The position numbers and the translations under genes are program-made. Below, piece by piece: positions 23,826 through 31,127 of a DNA stretch of 64,000 nucleotides. Source of the DNA: CAYNLK01 sp964398055 (GTDB taxonomy: Bacteria > Chloroflexota > Anaerolineae > 4572-78 > J111); the NCBI GenBank assembly GCA_964398055.1, contig CAYNLK010000008.1, forward strand, positions 62,001 to 126,000, given 5' to 3'. The notes beneath the pieces are model-generated. The model worked only from the letters and a program-made list of their open reading frames with translations. It ran no database searches and was not told the DNA's origin. Position 1 is the first letter of the stretch; the number at the start of each line of letters is the position of its first letter.

Positions 23826-24884
23826 ATGAGAAAAAGACAATTTGAAATGACCTCACAAGAGCGAATAGAAGCTTTGTTCAAACGGGAAGCGGTCGATTGT
23901 GTAGCCTACGTTCATCGAGGCTACGGCTTTAGCGCCAAAAACACCGGCTTTGCCGTAGCCGACATCTATGAGCATCCCGAGAAGAGCTTTGAAGCCCAGA
24001 TGCGGACGATCGAGCAGTATAATTCCGATGGTACGCCTCACTACACCTTTGTGGCTTACGGTTCATGGGAGTTTGGGGGGGATATCGAGTGGCCGGATGA
24101 TCGGTTGGGGTCAGGCCCCACCGTAGCCAGGCGGCCGGTCCAGGAACCGGAAGATGTGCTGAAGCTGGAGTTGCCGGACGTTACCAGGGCCGGCGCCATT
24201 CCCAAGATGATGGAATTTGCCAGGATTCAGGAGAAGCACGGCCAACCGATTAGTTTTGTCTGCGGCAGTCCTTTTACTCATGCGGCCAATTTGTGCGGGG
24301 TTGACAAGTTTTTATTATGGGTAGCGATGTACCCGGAGGTGGTGCACCACGCCATGCGCCTGATGACCGACCATATCTTGCAAGTGGCCGAATATTTCAT
24401 CAGTACGTTTGGCCGGGGCCGGGTCATCGCCCGGTCGGCCGCGCCCACCGACGGCCTGGTTTCAGCCAAACATTTCAAGGAGTTCATTCTGCCCTATTTA
24501 ACGGAACTGCACAGCAAAGTGCTGGAGATGGGCGCCGATCACATCTACTGCCACATTTGCGGCGAACAAAACCATCTTTTGGACCTGTGGGCGCAGGTGC
24601 CTTTTGGCGATCCGGGGATGCTCAGTTTCGGCCATGAGATAGATTTACTTAAAGCCGCTGAGAAGTTTCCGGATCATATCATCTGTGGCAATGTTGACCC
24701 CCAGATTGTAGCCTTGAAAGATCCGGCTACAATTTACGAGGCCTGCCGCCAGTCCATCGAGAAGGGCAAGCAAATCAAGGGCGGTTACGTTTTGATGGGC
24801 GGTTGTGAACTTTCACCGGCTACCCCGCCCTACCACATCTATCTCATGAGTAAGGCTCGTGAAGAATTTGGCTGGTACGATTGA
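23826..24884 (+). CDS. Uroporphyrinogen decarboxylase family protein, MtaA/CmuA-like
   Basis: 352 residues of the UroD TIM-barrel superfamily. It carries the zinc-ligand pattern of the corrinoid methyltransferase branch: H243 and C245 (YCHICGEQNH) and C327 (MGGCELSP). True HemE lacks these residues. Such enzymes move methyl groups between a corrinoid protein and a thiol such as coenzyme M or another acceptor. No corrinoid protein, reactivase or partner methyltransferase is encoded nearby. GAGGAG precedes ATG 23826; ATG 23847 is also in frame. Its place at the end of a sugar locus suggests a demethylation or other carbon-transfer step on a methylated or modified substrate, which is speculative. 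Confidence 0.85.
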   Translation: MRKRQFEMTSQERIEALFKREAVDCVAYVHRGYGFSAKNTGFAVADIYEHPEKSFEAQMRTIEQYNSDGTPHYTFVAYGSWEFGGDIEWPDDRLGSGPTVARRPVQEPEDVLKLELPDVTRAGAIPKMMEFARIQEKHGQPISFVCGSPFTHAANLCGVDKFLLWVAMYPEVVHHAMRLMTDHILQVAEYFISTFGRGRVIARSAAPTDGLVSAKHFKEFILPYLTELHSKVLEMGADHIYCHICGEQNHLLDLWAQVPFGDPGMLSFGHEIDLLKAAEKFPDHIICGNVDPQIVALKDPATIYEACRQSIEKGKQIKGGYVLMGGCELSPATPPYHIYLMSKAREEFGWYD

Positions 24885-24907
24885 GGCAAATCAGGTGGTT
24901 TCACAGC

Positions 24908-24941
24908 AAAGAGGCTGGACTCCATTCCGGCCTCTTTTTAT
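24908..24941 (+). terminator. Rho-independent terminator of the carbohydrate locus
   Basis: AAAGAGGC (24908-24915) and GCCTCTTT (24930-24937) form a perfect stem that runs into TTTTTATT. It lies 24 bases after the stop of the UroD-like gene. Confidence 0.7.
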
Positions 24942-24973
24942 TAGCCTCATCGGGGCAAAATAGTATAACAACC

Positions 24974-25006
24974 AGACCCCAGGGGTTTTCAAAACCCCTG
25001 GGGTCT
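24974..25006. repeat. Perfect 16-bp hairpin, AGACCCCAGGGGTTTT
   Basis: Arms at 24974-24989 and 24991-25006 are perfectly complementary with a single C between them. It lies between convergent genes and can terminate either strand. The one-base spacer design is the same as at 26862-26892. Confidence 0.8.
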
Positions 25007-25065
25007 CTGCCTAACAAATGCAATTTGCCTTAGCGCCGGCCGGGTGGGCCAGGATGAATCTCTGA

Positions 25066-25650
25066 TTATGTTGGCTGCCTTAAATCATCACAAGTAACTT
25101 GCGCCTCTGGGGAGATATAATAACGGCACTCGCATCGGACAATTTCGCCTTCGGTCAACTCTTCCGAAGAACATAATGTTACACCGTTGAGGTTGCGGAT
25201 GTACATATTGCACTCATCTTCGCAGAGGGAAAACTCCATTAGAGGAATATTACTAATACAATTCGGGCTGCATTGAGCTTCTGCCGGCGTGGGCAGCACA
25301 ATCGATTTGACGAGCGGCAGCATCGCTAGAGTCAGCCCGGCTACCTTGAGCAGCTCTCGCCGGGTGAGGGGCTGGCCCGGCGCGGATCGGGTCGCCTTTG
25401 TTTCCAGGAGGTGGGCTTTGGCCAACCGGTCCAGGCTCAGCCAGACCAACTGCTCAGCCTCCGGCGTTTGCAACTCCTGCTCCAGCCGGGCCGCCATCAC
25501 CGCCGGCGCGGTCTGCCCGTCGCACTGCTGCCAGACCAGGGCGGCGGTGGGGTTCAGGGTGTGCATTTTTTGGCGTTCCCAATCATACACGCACAGTTCC
25601 TGGTCGATTGCTTCCACGTAAACCTTGTCTGATTTTTTGGGGTACTGCAT
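25066..25650 (-). CDS. PqqD-domain protein with internal Tat signal and Cys-rich tail
   Basis: 194 residues with three parts. Residues 5-85 are a PqqD-like domain (YVEAIDQELCVYDWERQKMH, then LNPTAALVWQQCDG), the fold that recognises RiPP precursor peptides. Residues 95-125 are a twin-arginine signal: LTRREL (R97, R98), a hydrophobic stretch and PAEA, with likely cleavage after A125. Residues 126-194 contain eight cysteines (127, 131, 143, 147, 160, 173, 175, 187) and no known domain. A signal peptide in the middle of a protein suggests that the cytosolic PqqD part is a leader or chaperone for the exported Cys-rich tail. ATG 25650 has GGAGGCAAC upstream. The kinase-like gene lies upstream on the same strand. 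The function is unknown. Confidence 0.85.
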   Translation of the reverse strand: MQYPKKSDKVYVEAIDQELCVYDWERQKMHTLNPTAALVWQQCDGQTAPAVMAARLEQELQTPEAEQLVWLSLDRLAKAHLLETKATRSAPGQPLTRRELLKVAGLTLAMLPLVKSIVLPTPAEAQCSPNCISNIPLMEFSLCEDECNMYIRNLNGVTLCSSEELTEGEIVRCECRYYISPEAQVTCDDLRQPT

Positions 25651-25720
25651 AGTTGCCTCCTCCTAAGATGATAGTTTGACTTACCTGAACATTCTTGGTT
25701 TGATTCTGACCAACTTCTAA

Positions 25721-25835
25721 ACGGTCAACAGTAAACAGTAAACAGTAATCAGTTTTTAGGCTACAGTGGCAACTGACCACTGACCACTGACCACTGATCA
25801 CTGATCACTGCTCACTGCCTCACTGACCACCGACC
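25721..25835. repeat. Heptanucleotide tandem repeat, AACAGTA/CACTGAC type
   Basis: Units of AACAGTA (four) and then about ten of CACTGAC, CACTGAT and CACTGCC. The tract fills the gap between the PqqD and kinase-like genes and extends through the last dozen codons of the latter. Confidence 0.85.
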
Positions 25836-26622
25836 TTTGGTTGACTAACTTCAGCAGCGGCGCGACCACCGCCTCAGCCTCACCTCGCTTGCTCTTAACC
25901 AGTGTCGGGCCGCTGACCACCTGCTTGAGAATGGGCAGGGACCGTTCGGGATTCTTGCGGGCGGCGATGGTGTTTTCCATCAGGGCCAGCACGGCCTGTC
26001 CTGGCGTCAACGGCCGCGGCCGCCAGCGGGCGCCGGCCTGATACTCGGTCACCACGACTAGGCCGACCGGCAGCGGTTGCTCGCCCACCTGCCCGCCCAG
26101 CGCCTCGACCGGGTAGAGGCCGGTGCGCTGCCCGGAACTATCCCGGAATGAGAAGGGTCTGGGGTAGGGGTGGACATAACCCTGACGATCAAAAATCGCA
26201 AATTCGTCGGAATAGTAAATGGCGCCTGTCTTGACCAGGGCGGCCACCAGCGTGGTTTTACCGCTATAACCCCGGCCCGGGATAACAATAGCCTGACCCT
26301 GCCAGCCGACCACCCCGGCGTGGACAAACAACCGCTCTTCGGCCAGGTAGGCGGTCATCATTTGCAGGTGCGCCTCCAAACTATTGAGAACGACATCCAA
26401 CTCCATAGTCCGGACAAGCTGACCGGAACCGGCGTAGAGCAAGTTGTAATGGCGCGTCCCCCGCCGTTTGCCCGGCCCGCCGGTCCGCAGCGAATATAGA
26501 AAGTCGACCTCGGCTGAAAAGGACGGTTCACAGCCCAGCGGCAGATGGGCCGAAAGTTGTTCCAGCAGATCAGGGTCGTTCACCCGAATGCCGAAACGAG
26601 TGCCATAAGCCGTAAAGCTCAT
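25798..26622 (-). CDS. HPr-kinase-like ATP-binding protein
   Basis: 274 residues. The Walker A loop is GRGYSGKT at 116-123, H102 sits in FVHAGVVGW, and the acidic pair D139-E140 is in YYSDEFAIF. This is the P-loop kinase fold of HPr kinase/phosphorylase, in a short diverged form without the HprK N-terminal domain and without the phosphorylase CA motif. Relatives occur in lasso-peptide and PqqD-containing clusters, where some phosphorylate a peptide side chain. Here it precedes the PqqD-Tat-Cys protein on the minus strand, so that protein is its probable partner. The last residues (VNQRSVVSEAVSSDQ) are encoded by the tandem repeat tract, so the native C-terminus may have been replaced. Confidence 0.82.
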   Translation of the reverse strand: MSFTAYGTRFGIRVNDPDLLEQLSAHLPLGCEPSFSAEVDFLYSLRTGGPGKRRGTRHYNLLYAGSGQLVRTMELDVVLNSLEAHLQMMTAYLAEERLFVHAGVVGWQGQAIVIPGRGYSGKTTLVAALVKTGAIYYSDEFAIFDRQGYVHPYPRPFSFRDSSGQRTGLYPVEALGGQVGEQPLPVGLVVVTEYQAGARWRPRPLTPGQAVLALMENTIAARKNPERSLPILKQVVSGPTLVKSKRGEAEAVVAPLLKLVNQRSVVSEAVSSDQ

Positions 26623-26861
26623 GCCGGCCGTCCACCCGAGACGGTCGATTTTCTCCAGTCAACTGGTGGTGTATTTTAAATAGGGTAAGGCGGTGGCAGG
26701 CATACAGCCCCCTGGTATTTGAACCGACTGTGTCTCAATTGGACGCTAGAGGTATGGGAAGAGGGGGTGTCAGGTGAATTCCTCCCAGGTTGGCTGCATT
26801 TTAGCACACTAATTGGGGCGATGCAACAAATTATTATAGCCAGGGGTGCGGCCCAAATTCA

Positions 26862-26892
26862 CCTCGTTCCCAAACTCAGTTTGGGAACGAGG
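26862..26892. repeat. Perfect 15-bp hairpin in a 300-bp gap
   Basis: CCTCGTTCCCAAACT and AGTTTGGGAACGAGG are perfect arms with a single C between. It lies in the gap 26623-26922 between the kinase-like gene and the esterase gene, both on the minus strand. Apart from this palindrome I see no gene there, only AT-rich sequence (26800-26845) that may hold the promoter of the kinase-like gene. Confidence 0.8.
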
Positions 26893-26922
26893 TCGAGAAA
26901 GATTGGACCGATTCTATGGCGA

Positions 26923-27948
26923 TCAACCCGTAAATACCTGGGAAATGGCTTTAAGCGAAACATCATAGCGGAATTGGATATCGCGGTGACCGCCGTCGAA
27001 TTCTTCGTAGGTGTGGGGAATACTTAGCTGGGTCAAGCGGCAGGTGAAGATGCGGGCGCCGTAATGCAGCGCATATTCGTCGCGATAGCCGCAGTCGAGA
27101 AAGAGCAGCTTCAATTGGCGTAAATTATTCGCATATTCATCGTTTTGTAGCAACCTGACCGGGTCGAGATCGAGCCAGCGTTGCCAGACCTGCGGGCGGA
27201 GTTCGCCGGTGTAAAATTCAAAGGGCAGGTCGAAGCCGCCGGGGGAGGCGGGATTGGGCGAGTAGCAAGCCGACATGGCCGGAATGTGCAGAATATCGAA
27301 AAAGTTGGCCGGCTTGGGCTGCATTTTGGGCTGAAAGCCGGCCAGGAAGTTAGCCAGGCTGGCGGCCGAGTCGATGTTGTGCCTGGCCGCGGCGTCGAGA
27401 AATTTGACAAAATCAGGCCGGTAGCAATAGTCGAAATACATATCGCCGCTGTGACAGGCTGCCGCGCCGAACAGGTTGGGGTGGCGCATGGCCTGCACGA
27501 TGGCCCCGTACCCGCCGGACGATTTGCCGGCAATGGCCCGGTAGCCAGCCTCAGGCCGGGTGCGGTAACGCCGGTCGATGAAGGGGATGAGTTCTTGGAT
27601 CAAATGGTCTTCATACCGGCCGGTGGCGCTGGAGTTGAGGTACTGGCTGCCGCCGTAGCGGGTGAAGCAGTCGGGCATGACCAGGATCATCGGCTGTACT
27701 TGGCCGCTGGCGATCAGGCGATCCATGCGCTCTTGAATATTCTCGTCAAAGGTCGAGTCGTTGAGCAGCAAGGTGCCGCGGCCGGTGAAACCGGTCAGCA
27801 GGTAAACGGCCGGATAACGAGCGTTGGTGTCAGCGTAGCCGGGGGGTAGGTAGACCGGCACTCGCCGCACGGATGGATCGCCCAGCGGGTTGGGGCGCAG
27901 GCACTCGCTGGTGATGGTTTCAATGATGATTTGGCTGTTATCCGTCAT
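26923..27948 (-). CDS. Putative esterase (esterase D / enterochelin esterase-like)
   Basis: 341 residues of the alpha/beta-hydrolase esterase family PF00756. The nucleophile elbow GKSSGGYGA gives S143. The acid is likely in FLDCGYRDEY, and the histidine is in FDGGHRDIQFRY near residue 320. PVYLPPGYAD, PAVYLLTGF and ILVMPDCFTRYGG are typical early segments. There is no signal peptide, so it should act in the cytoplasm on an acyl, formyl-thiol or siderophore-type ester. GGAGAAACG stands upstream of ATG 27948. It lies upstream of the kinase-like gene on the same strand but a 300-bp gap separates them, so a functional link is not supported. Confidence 0.9.
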   Translation of the reverse strand: MTDNSQIIIETITSECLRPNPLGDPSVRRVPVYLPPGYADTNARYPAVYLLTGFTGRGTLLLNDSTFDENIQERMDRLIASGQVQPMILVMPDCFTRYGGSQYLNSSATGRYEDHLIQELIPFIDRRYRTRPEAGYRAIAGKSSGGYGAIVQAMRHPNLFGAAACHSGDMYFDYCYRPDFVKFLDAAARHNIDSAASLANFLAGFQPKMQPKPANFFDILHIPAMSACYSPNPASPGGFDLPFEFYTGELRPQVWQRWLDLDPVRLLQNDEYANNLRQLKLLFLDCGYRDEYALHYGARIFTCRLTQLSIPHTYEEFDGGHRDIQFRYDVSLKAISQVFTG

Positions 27949-28012
27949 ATCGTTTCTCCTTGGCCATTTTTTTACTCAAATTGCAAACCCCTTCACTTCG
28001 TTCCGGGGCAAG

Positions 28013-28047
28013 CGTCGCAAATCGTCAATCGTCAATCGTCAATCGTA
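28013..28047. repeat. Heptanucleotide tandem repeat, GTCAATC type
   Basis: GTCGCAAATC is followed by four direct units of GTCAATC. It lies in the divergent gap between the esterase gene and the glycan island. Confidence 0.85.
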
Positions 28048-28150
28048 TGATACCATTATTTCGGTTTTGGATAAAATAGCCCAATCGATGGCTTTGTGGT
28101 AAGATTGCTCAATTGTTGACCGTATCAGGTTGAGCTGAAGGGTGTTTGGG

Positions 28151-28924
28151 GTGAAGGTCTGCGTTATCATTCCCACCTATAATGAACGAGAGAATATCAC
28201 GGAATTGGTGACCCAGATTCTGGCTTTGGAGTTGGGCGCCTTTGTGATCGTTGTGGATGACAACTCGCCCGATGGGACAGGAGCCATTGCTGACGATCTG
28301 GCCTATCGCAACCCCCGGGTCAGCGTCATTCACCGGCCGGGCAAGCTGGGCCTGGGCGCCGCCTATATGGCCGGCTTCAAACAGGGTTTGGCCGCCGGGG
28401 CTGATCGTCTCATTACGATGGATGCCGATTTTTCGCACGATCCGGCCTACATTCCGGCCTTGGTGGCGCTAGCCGATCATTTTCATATTACCATTGGCTC
28501 GCGTTACGTGCCCCAGGGCGGCGTCCGTAACTGGGAGTTGCAGCGTCGCTTTTTGAGCTGGGGGGCTAACGCCTTTGCCCGGACTCTGCTGGGCTTGCAA
28601 GCCAATGACTGCACTGCCGGTTTTCGCTGCTACCATCGCGAGGTCCTGGAAAGCATCGATCTGGACCACATCTTTTCTAACGGATATTCGTTTTTAGTCG
28701 AGTTGCTGTTTCGCTGCCAGCGCCGGGGCTTTACCGTGGGCGAAATCCCCATCATCTTTGCCAACCGCACCCGCGGCCAGTCGAAAATATCACAGCGAGA
28801 AATTTATAAAGCTATGTATACGGTCATCCGTTTATTTGCCAGCCGGCTGATCCGGCGTCGGCCGGTCGGCCCGGCGGCGCTGCCGCCCCGCTCGGATGAT
28901 GTGGGCCACTCGGCCAGTTGGTAA
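28151..28924 (+). CDS. Polyprenol-monophosphomannose synthase (DPM1-like GT2)
   Basis: 257 residues, a soluble GT-A glycosyltransferase. Motifs in order are IPTYNERENI, the nucleotide-binding VVDDNSPDGTG, RPGKLGLGAAYMAG, the metal-binding DAD at 91-93, GSRYVPQGGVRNW, the acceptor region NDCTAGFRCYHREV, and FANRTRGQSKISQREIYKA. These are the hallmarks of DPM1-type enzymes that move mannose (or a related sugar) from a GDP-sugar to polyprenyl phosphate at the inner face. It lacks the C-terminal membrane spans of GtrB. GTG 28151 gives the standard N-terminus; GTG 28142 is possible. It opens the glycan island and is the obvious donor source for the many GT-C enzymes downstream. The next gene overlaps or follows at once. 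Confidence 0.92.
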   Translation: MKVCVIIPTYNERENITELVTQILALELGAFVIVVDDNSPDGTGAIADDLAYRNPRVSVIHRPGKLGLGAAYMAGFKQGLAAGADRLITMDADFSHDPAYIPALVALADHFHITIGSRYVPQGGVRNWELQRRFLSWGANAFARTLLGLQANDCTAGFRCYHREVLESIDLDHIFSNGYSFLVELLFRCQRRGFTVGEIPIIFANRTRGQSKISQREIYKAMYTVIRLFASRLIRRRPVGPAALPPRSDDVGHSASW

Positions 28925-28944
28925 CGGGAGCGGCCTTGTCCCAG

Positions 28945-30081
28945 ATGAGTACCGCAGTTTCGGCCAGAGTCAGGTCAAGAGTTATCTCCATAATCATGAT
29001 GATTGGGATTGGCCTTATGTTCCCGATTGTACTGATTGAGAGTGCTGCCCGCGTCGTTCCCGGTCTCATTCCCACCGAAATACAAACAGTCTTCCAAAAT
29101 GAAGAAGATCAACTCTTGAAAGGTCTGGTCCCGGATGATGATCTGGGCTATAAGTATGCGCCCGGCCTGGTTGATTTCTTGGTTCCTTTTGAGGGGGATG
29201 AGGGGTCGCAGAGCTATGCGGTCACGACGACTTCATTGGGCTATGCCGACTCCGGTTTCAGGGATGATGGCCTGGAGGGTGACGCCTATGCCGTGGTGAT
29301 CGGCGACTCTTACGCCAACTGCGCCAGCGTCGCCTTGGACGAGTGTTGGGTTGAATTATTGGAAAAAGGAGTTGGCCGGGACTTCGCCAATTTAGGGGTG
29401 GTTGGGTATAGCCCGCAGCAAGAGCTGCGCATGTTGACCAAATACGGTCTTCCCCTGAAGCCTGAACTGGTTGTGTGGGCCTTTTTCCCCAACGATGTCA
29501 ATGACGCCTGGCGATTTGATCAGTTTGGCCGCGGCGCGGCTACGGAAGGTAAGTTTTGGCAGCAGCCGCTCCGAGCCTGGCTGGCTCAAAATTCGGTGGT
29601 TTATGCCACCCTTTCTTTTTTCTGGTACAATCGTTATCTGTTTTACAATTTATGGCAGGCCGATGACCGGCTCATTCCCCGCGACTCCAACCTGATCTGG
29701 TGGCTTACCTACACCGATTTGACCGTACCCGAGGTCGCTGAAGGTTTTGCCTTGACCACCGCGGCCATAGGCCAGGCTTACCAACAGGTTCAAGCGATGG
29801 CTGAGCGCGCCAGATTTGTGGTCGTTATTATCCCGTTTCGCGAGCAGCTTTATGCCGACCCGGCGCTGCAACCTCAACTGGATAGACTGAACGAGGCTCT
29901 GGTCGAGTACGGCCGGCAGCACGGTATCCCGGTTCTCGATCTGACTCCGGCTTTGCGCCAGGCGGCTGAAGCTGAGCCGGCCCCCTTATATTTTCGCCGG
30001 GATATCCACCTGACCCGCCGGGGCAACGAGCTGGTGGCCGAACTGCTCAGGCAAAATCTGGCCCCGAATTCAGACGAGTAG
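28945..30081 (+). CDS. Membrane-anchored SGNH-hydrolase-like protein
   Basis: About 378 residues. One N-terminal membrane anchor spans residues 13-35. SGNH motifs follow: VVIGDSYANC (block I, S122), FFPNDVND (block III asparagine) and DIHLTRRGNEL (block V, Asp-x-x-His spacing preserved as DIH). Such proteins add or remove acyl groups on surface polysaccharides. The anchor puts the catalytic domain outside the membrane. The start is uncertain: ATG 28945 has no clear ribosome site, TTG 28936 has GGGAG five bases ahead, and TTG 28918 overlaps the previous gene. It resembles the protein at 44099-45382 in layout. Confidence 0.82.
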   Translation: MSTAVSARVRSRVISIIMMIGIGLMFPIVLIESAARVVPGLIPTEIQTVFQNEEDQLLKGLVPDDDLGYKYAPGLVDFLVPFEGDEGSQSYAVTTTSLGYADSGFRDDGLEGDAYAVVIGDSYANCASVALDECWVELLEKGVGRDFANLGVVGYSPQQELRMLTKYGLPLKPELVVWAFFPNDVNDAWRFDQFGRGAATEGKFWQQPLRAWLAQNSVVYATLSFFWYNRYLFYNLWQADDRLIPRDSNLIWWLTYTDLTVPEVAEGFALTTAAIGQAYQQVQAMAERARFVVVIIPFREQLYADPALQPQLDRLNEALVEYGRQHGIPVLDLTPALRQAAEAEPAPLYFRRDIHLTRRGNELVAELLRQNLAPNSDE

Positions 30082-30188
30082 AGGCCCTGCTGCCACCAAT
30101 GTCCTATGTCGGGTTGGCCGTTGAGGTGATAAATTATGAAGCAAATGCCAACGGTTAACACGCTGGCCGGGAAGACTGGGCAGTATTT

Positions 30189-31127
30189 ATGAGTTGGTTA
30201 CGCCTCTGGCGGCGGGTCGAGACTATTCTGTTTCCCCCCATTCCTGAACAAAATCGCTCGCTCTCATTATGGCAATATCTGTTATTCGTGGCCGTCGGTG
30301 TGCCGCTGTTTGCTGTGATCGGCTCGTTTTTACCGGCCAATGGTTTTATCGGTTATGATTGGGTTTATTATTTTAGCCTGGGTGAGCGAGGTTACGGGCT
30401 GGACTATTATCCGCCCTGGATGACGCTGGTCCGCCATTTAACCTGGCCGGGTCTCATCGGGCTTACTTTTACCGGGTTGGCGCTGGCCTTGTATCAGCGG
30501 CGGGCGTCGCGACTGATAATGGTTGCTGCGTTTCTGTCACTGCCTGTTTTTTGGGTAGTTTTTTTGGGTCAACTCGAAGGAGTGGTCTTGTTTGGGTTAA
30601 CCGGCCTGCCCTGGCTGACGCCGTTGGTAACGATCAAACCGCAGGCAGCCTACCTGGCCTTTCTGGCTCGTAAAGAGTATCTTTTGGGGTTGCTGGTCTG
30701 GTTGCTGATCTCGATGATGATTTGGGGCCTGTGGCCGCTCGATATGTTGCAGATCAAAACATATGCGGATATCGGCGAACCCCACGATATTAGCTTGTGG
30801 CCCTGGTCAATCCCGTTGGTGTTGATCATGCTCTGGTTTTCCCGCGGCGATGTGGATATGTTGATGCTGGCCGGAACTTTCTTGTTGCCATATCTGCACC
30901 CTTATCATTACTTCATTGTCGTGCCGGCGCTGGCTCGGGTAAGAAAGTGGGTCGCTATTGGCCTGATCGTCATCTCCTGGCTGCCGCTGCTGGCCAACTG
31001 GTTTGGCCCGGCGGCCTGGTACCTGGGACATCTGTTCCCGATAATATTATGGCTGGAACTCTATTTCAAACGGCGGGCGTGGGCGCGCGCCAAGAAGCTC
31101 ACCGATGAAAGCCTTGCCTTCGCCTAA
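30189..31127 (+). CDS. Multi-spanning membrane protein, GT87/DUF2029-like
   Basis: 312 residues and about eight membrane spans. The stretch FLGQLEGVVLFGLTGLPWLT followed by IKPQAAYLAFL has the G-Q ... K-P-Q pattern seen in GT87 mannosyltransferase-like proteins; compare YGQIDIL and KPHIGAPLA at 37259-38224. At this length it may lack some N-terminal spans of the family. It would use a polyprenyl-phosphate sugar outside the membrane. The start ATG 30189 has no strong ribosome site. The following gene starts inside its last 23 bases, so the two are coupled. Confidence 0.7.
   Translation: MSWLRLWRRVETILFPPIPEQNRSLSLWQYLLFVAVGVPLFAVIGSFLPANGFIGYDWVYYFSLGERGYGLDYYPPWMTLVRHLTWPGLIGLTFTGLALALYQRRASRLIMVAAFLSLPVFWVVFLGQLEGVVLFGLTGLPWLTPLVTIKPQAAYLAFLARKEYLLGLLVWLLISMMIWGLWPLDMLQIKTYADIGEPHDISLWPWSIPLVLIMLWFSRGDVDMLMLAGTFLLPYLHPYHYFIVVPALARVRKWVAIGLIVISWLPLLANWFGPAAWYLGHLFPIILWLELYFKRRAWARAKKLTDESLAFA

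Noticed and set aside
23826..24884. HemE (haem biosynthesis uroporphyrinogen decarboxylase)
   Set aside because: The His-x-Cys and later Cys metal ligands are those of the methyltransferase branch, and no other haem genes are nearby.
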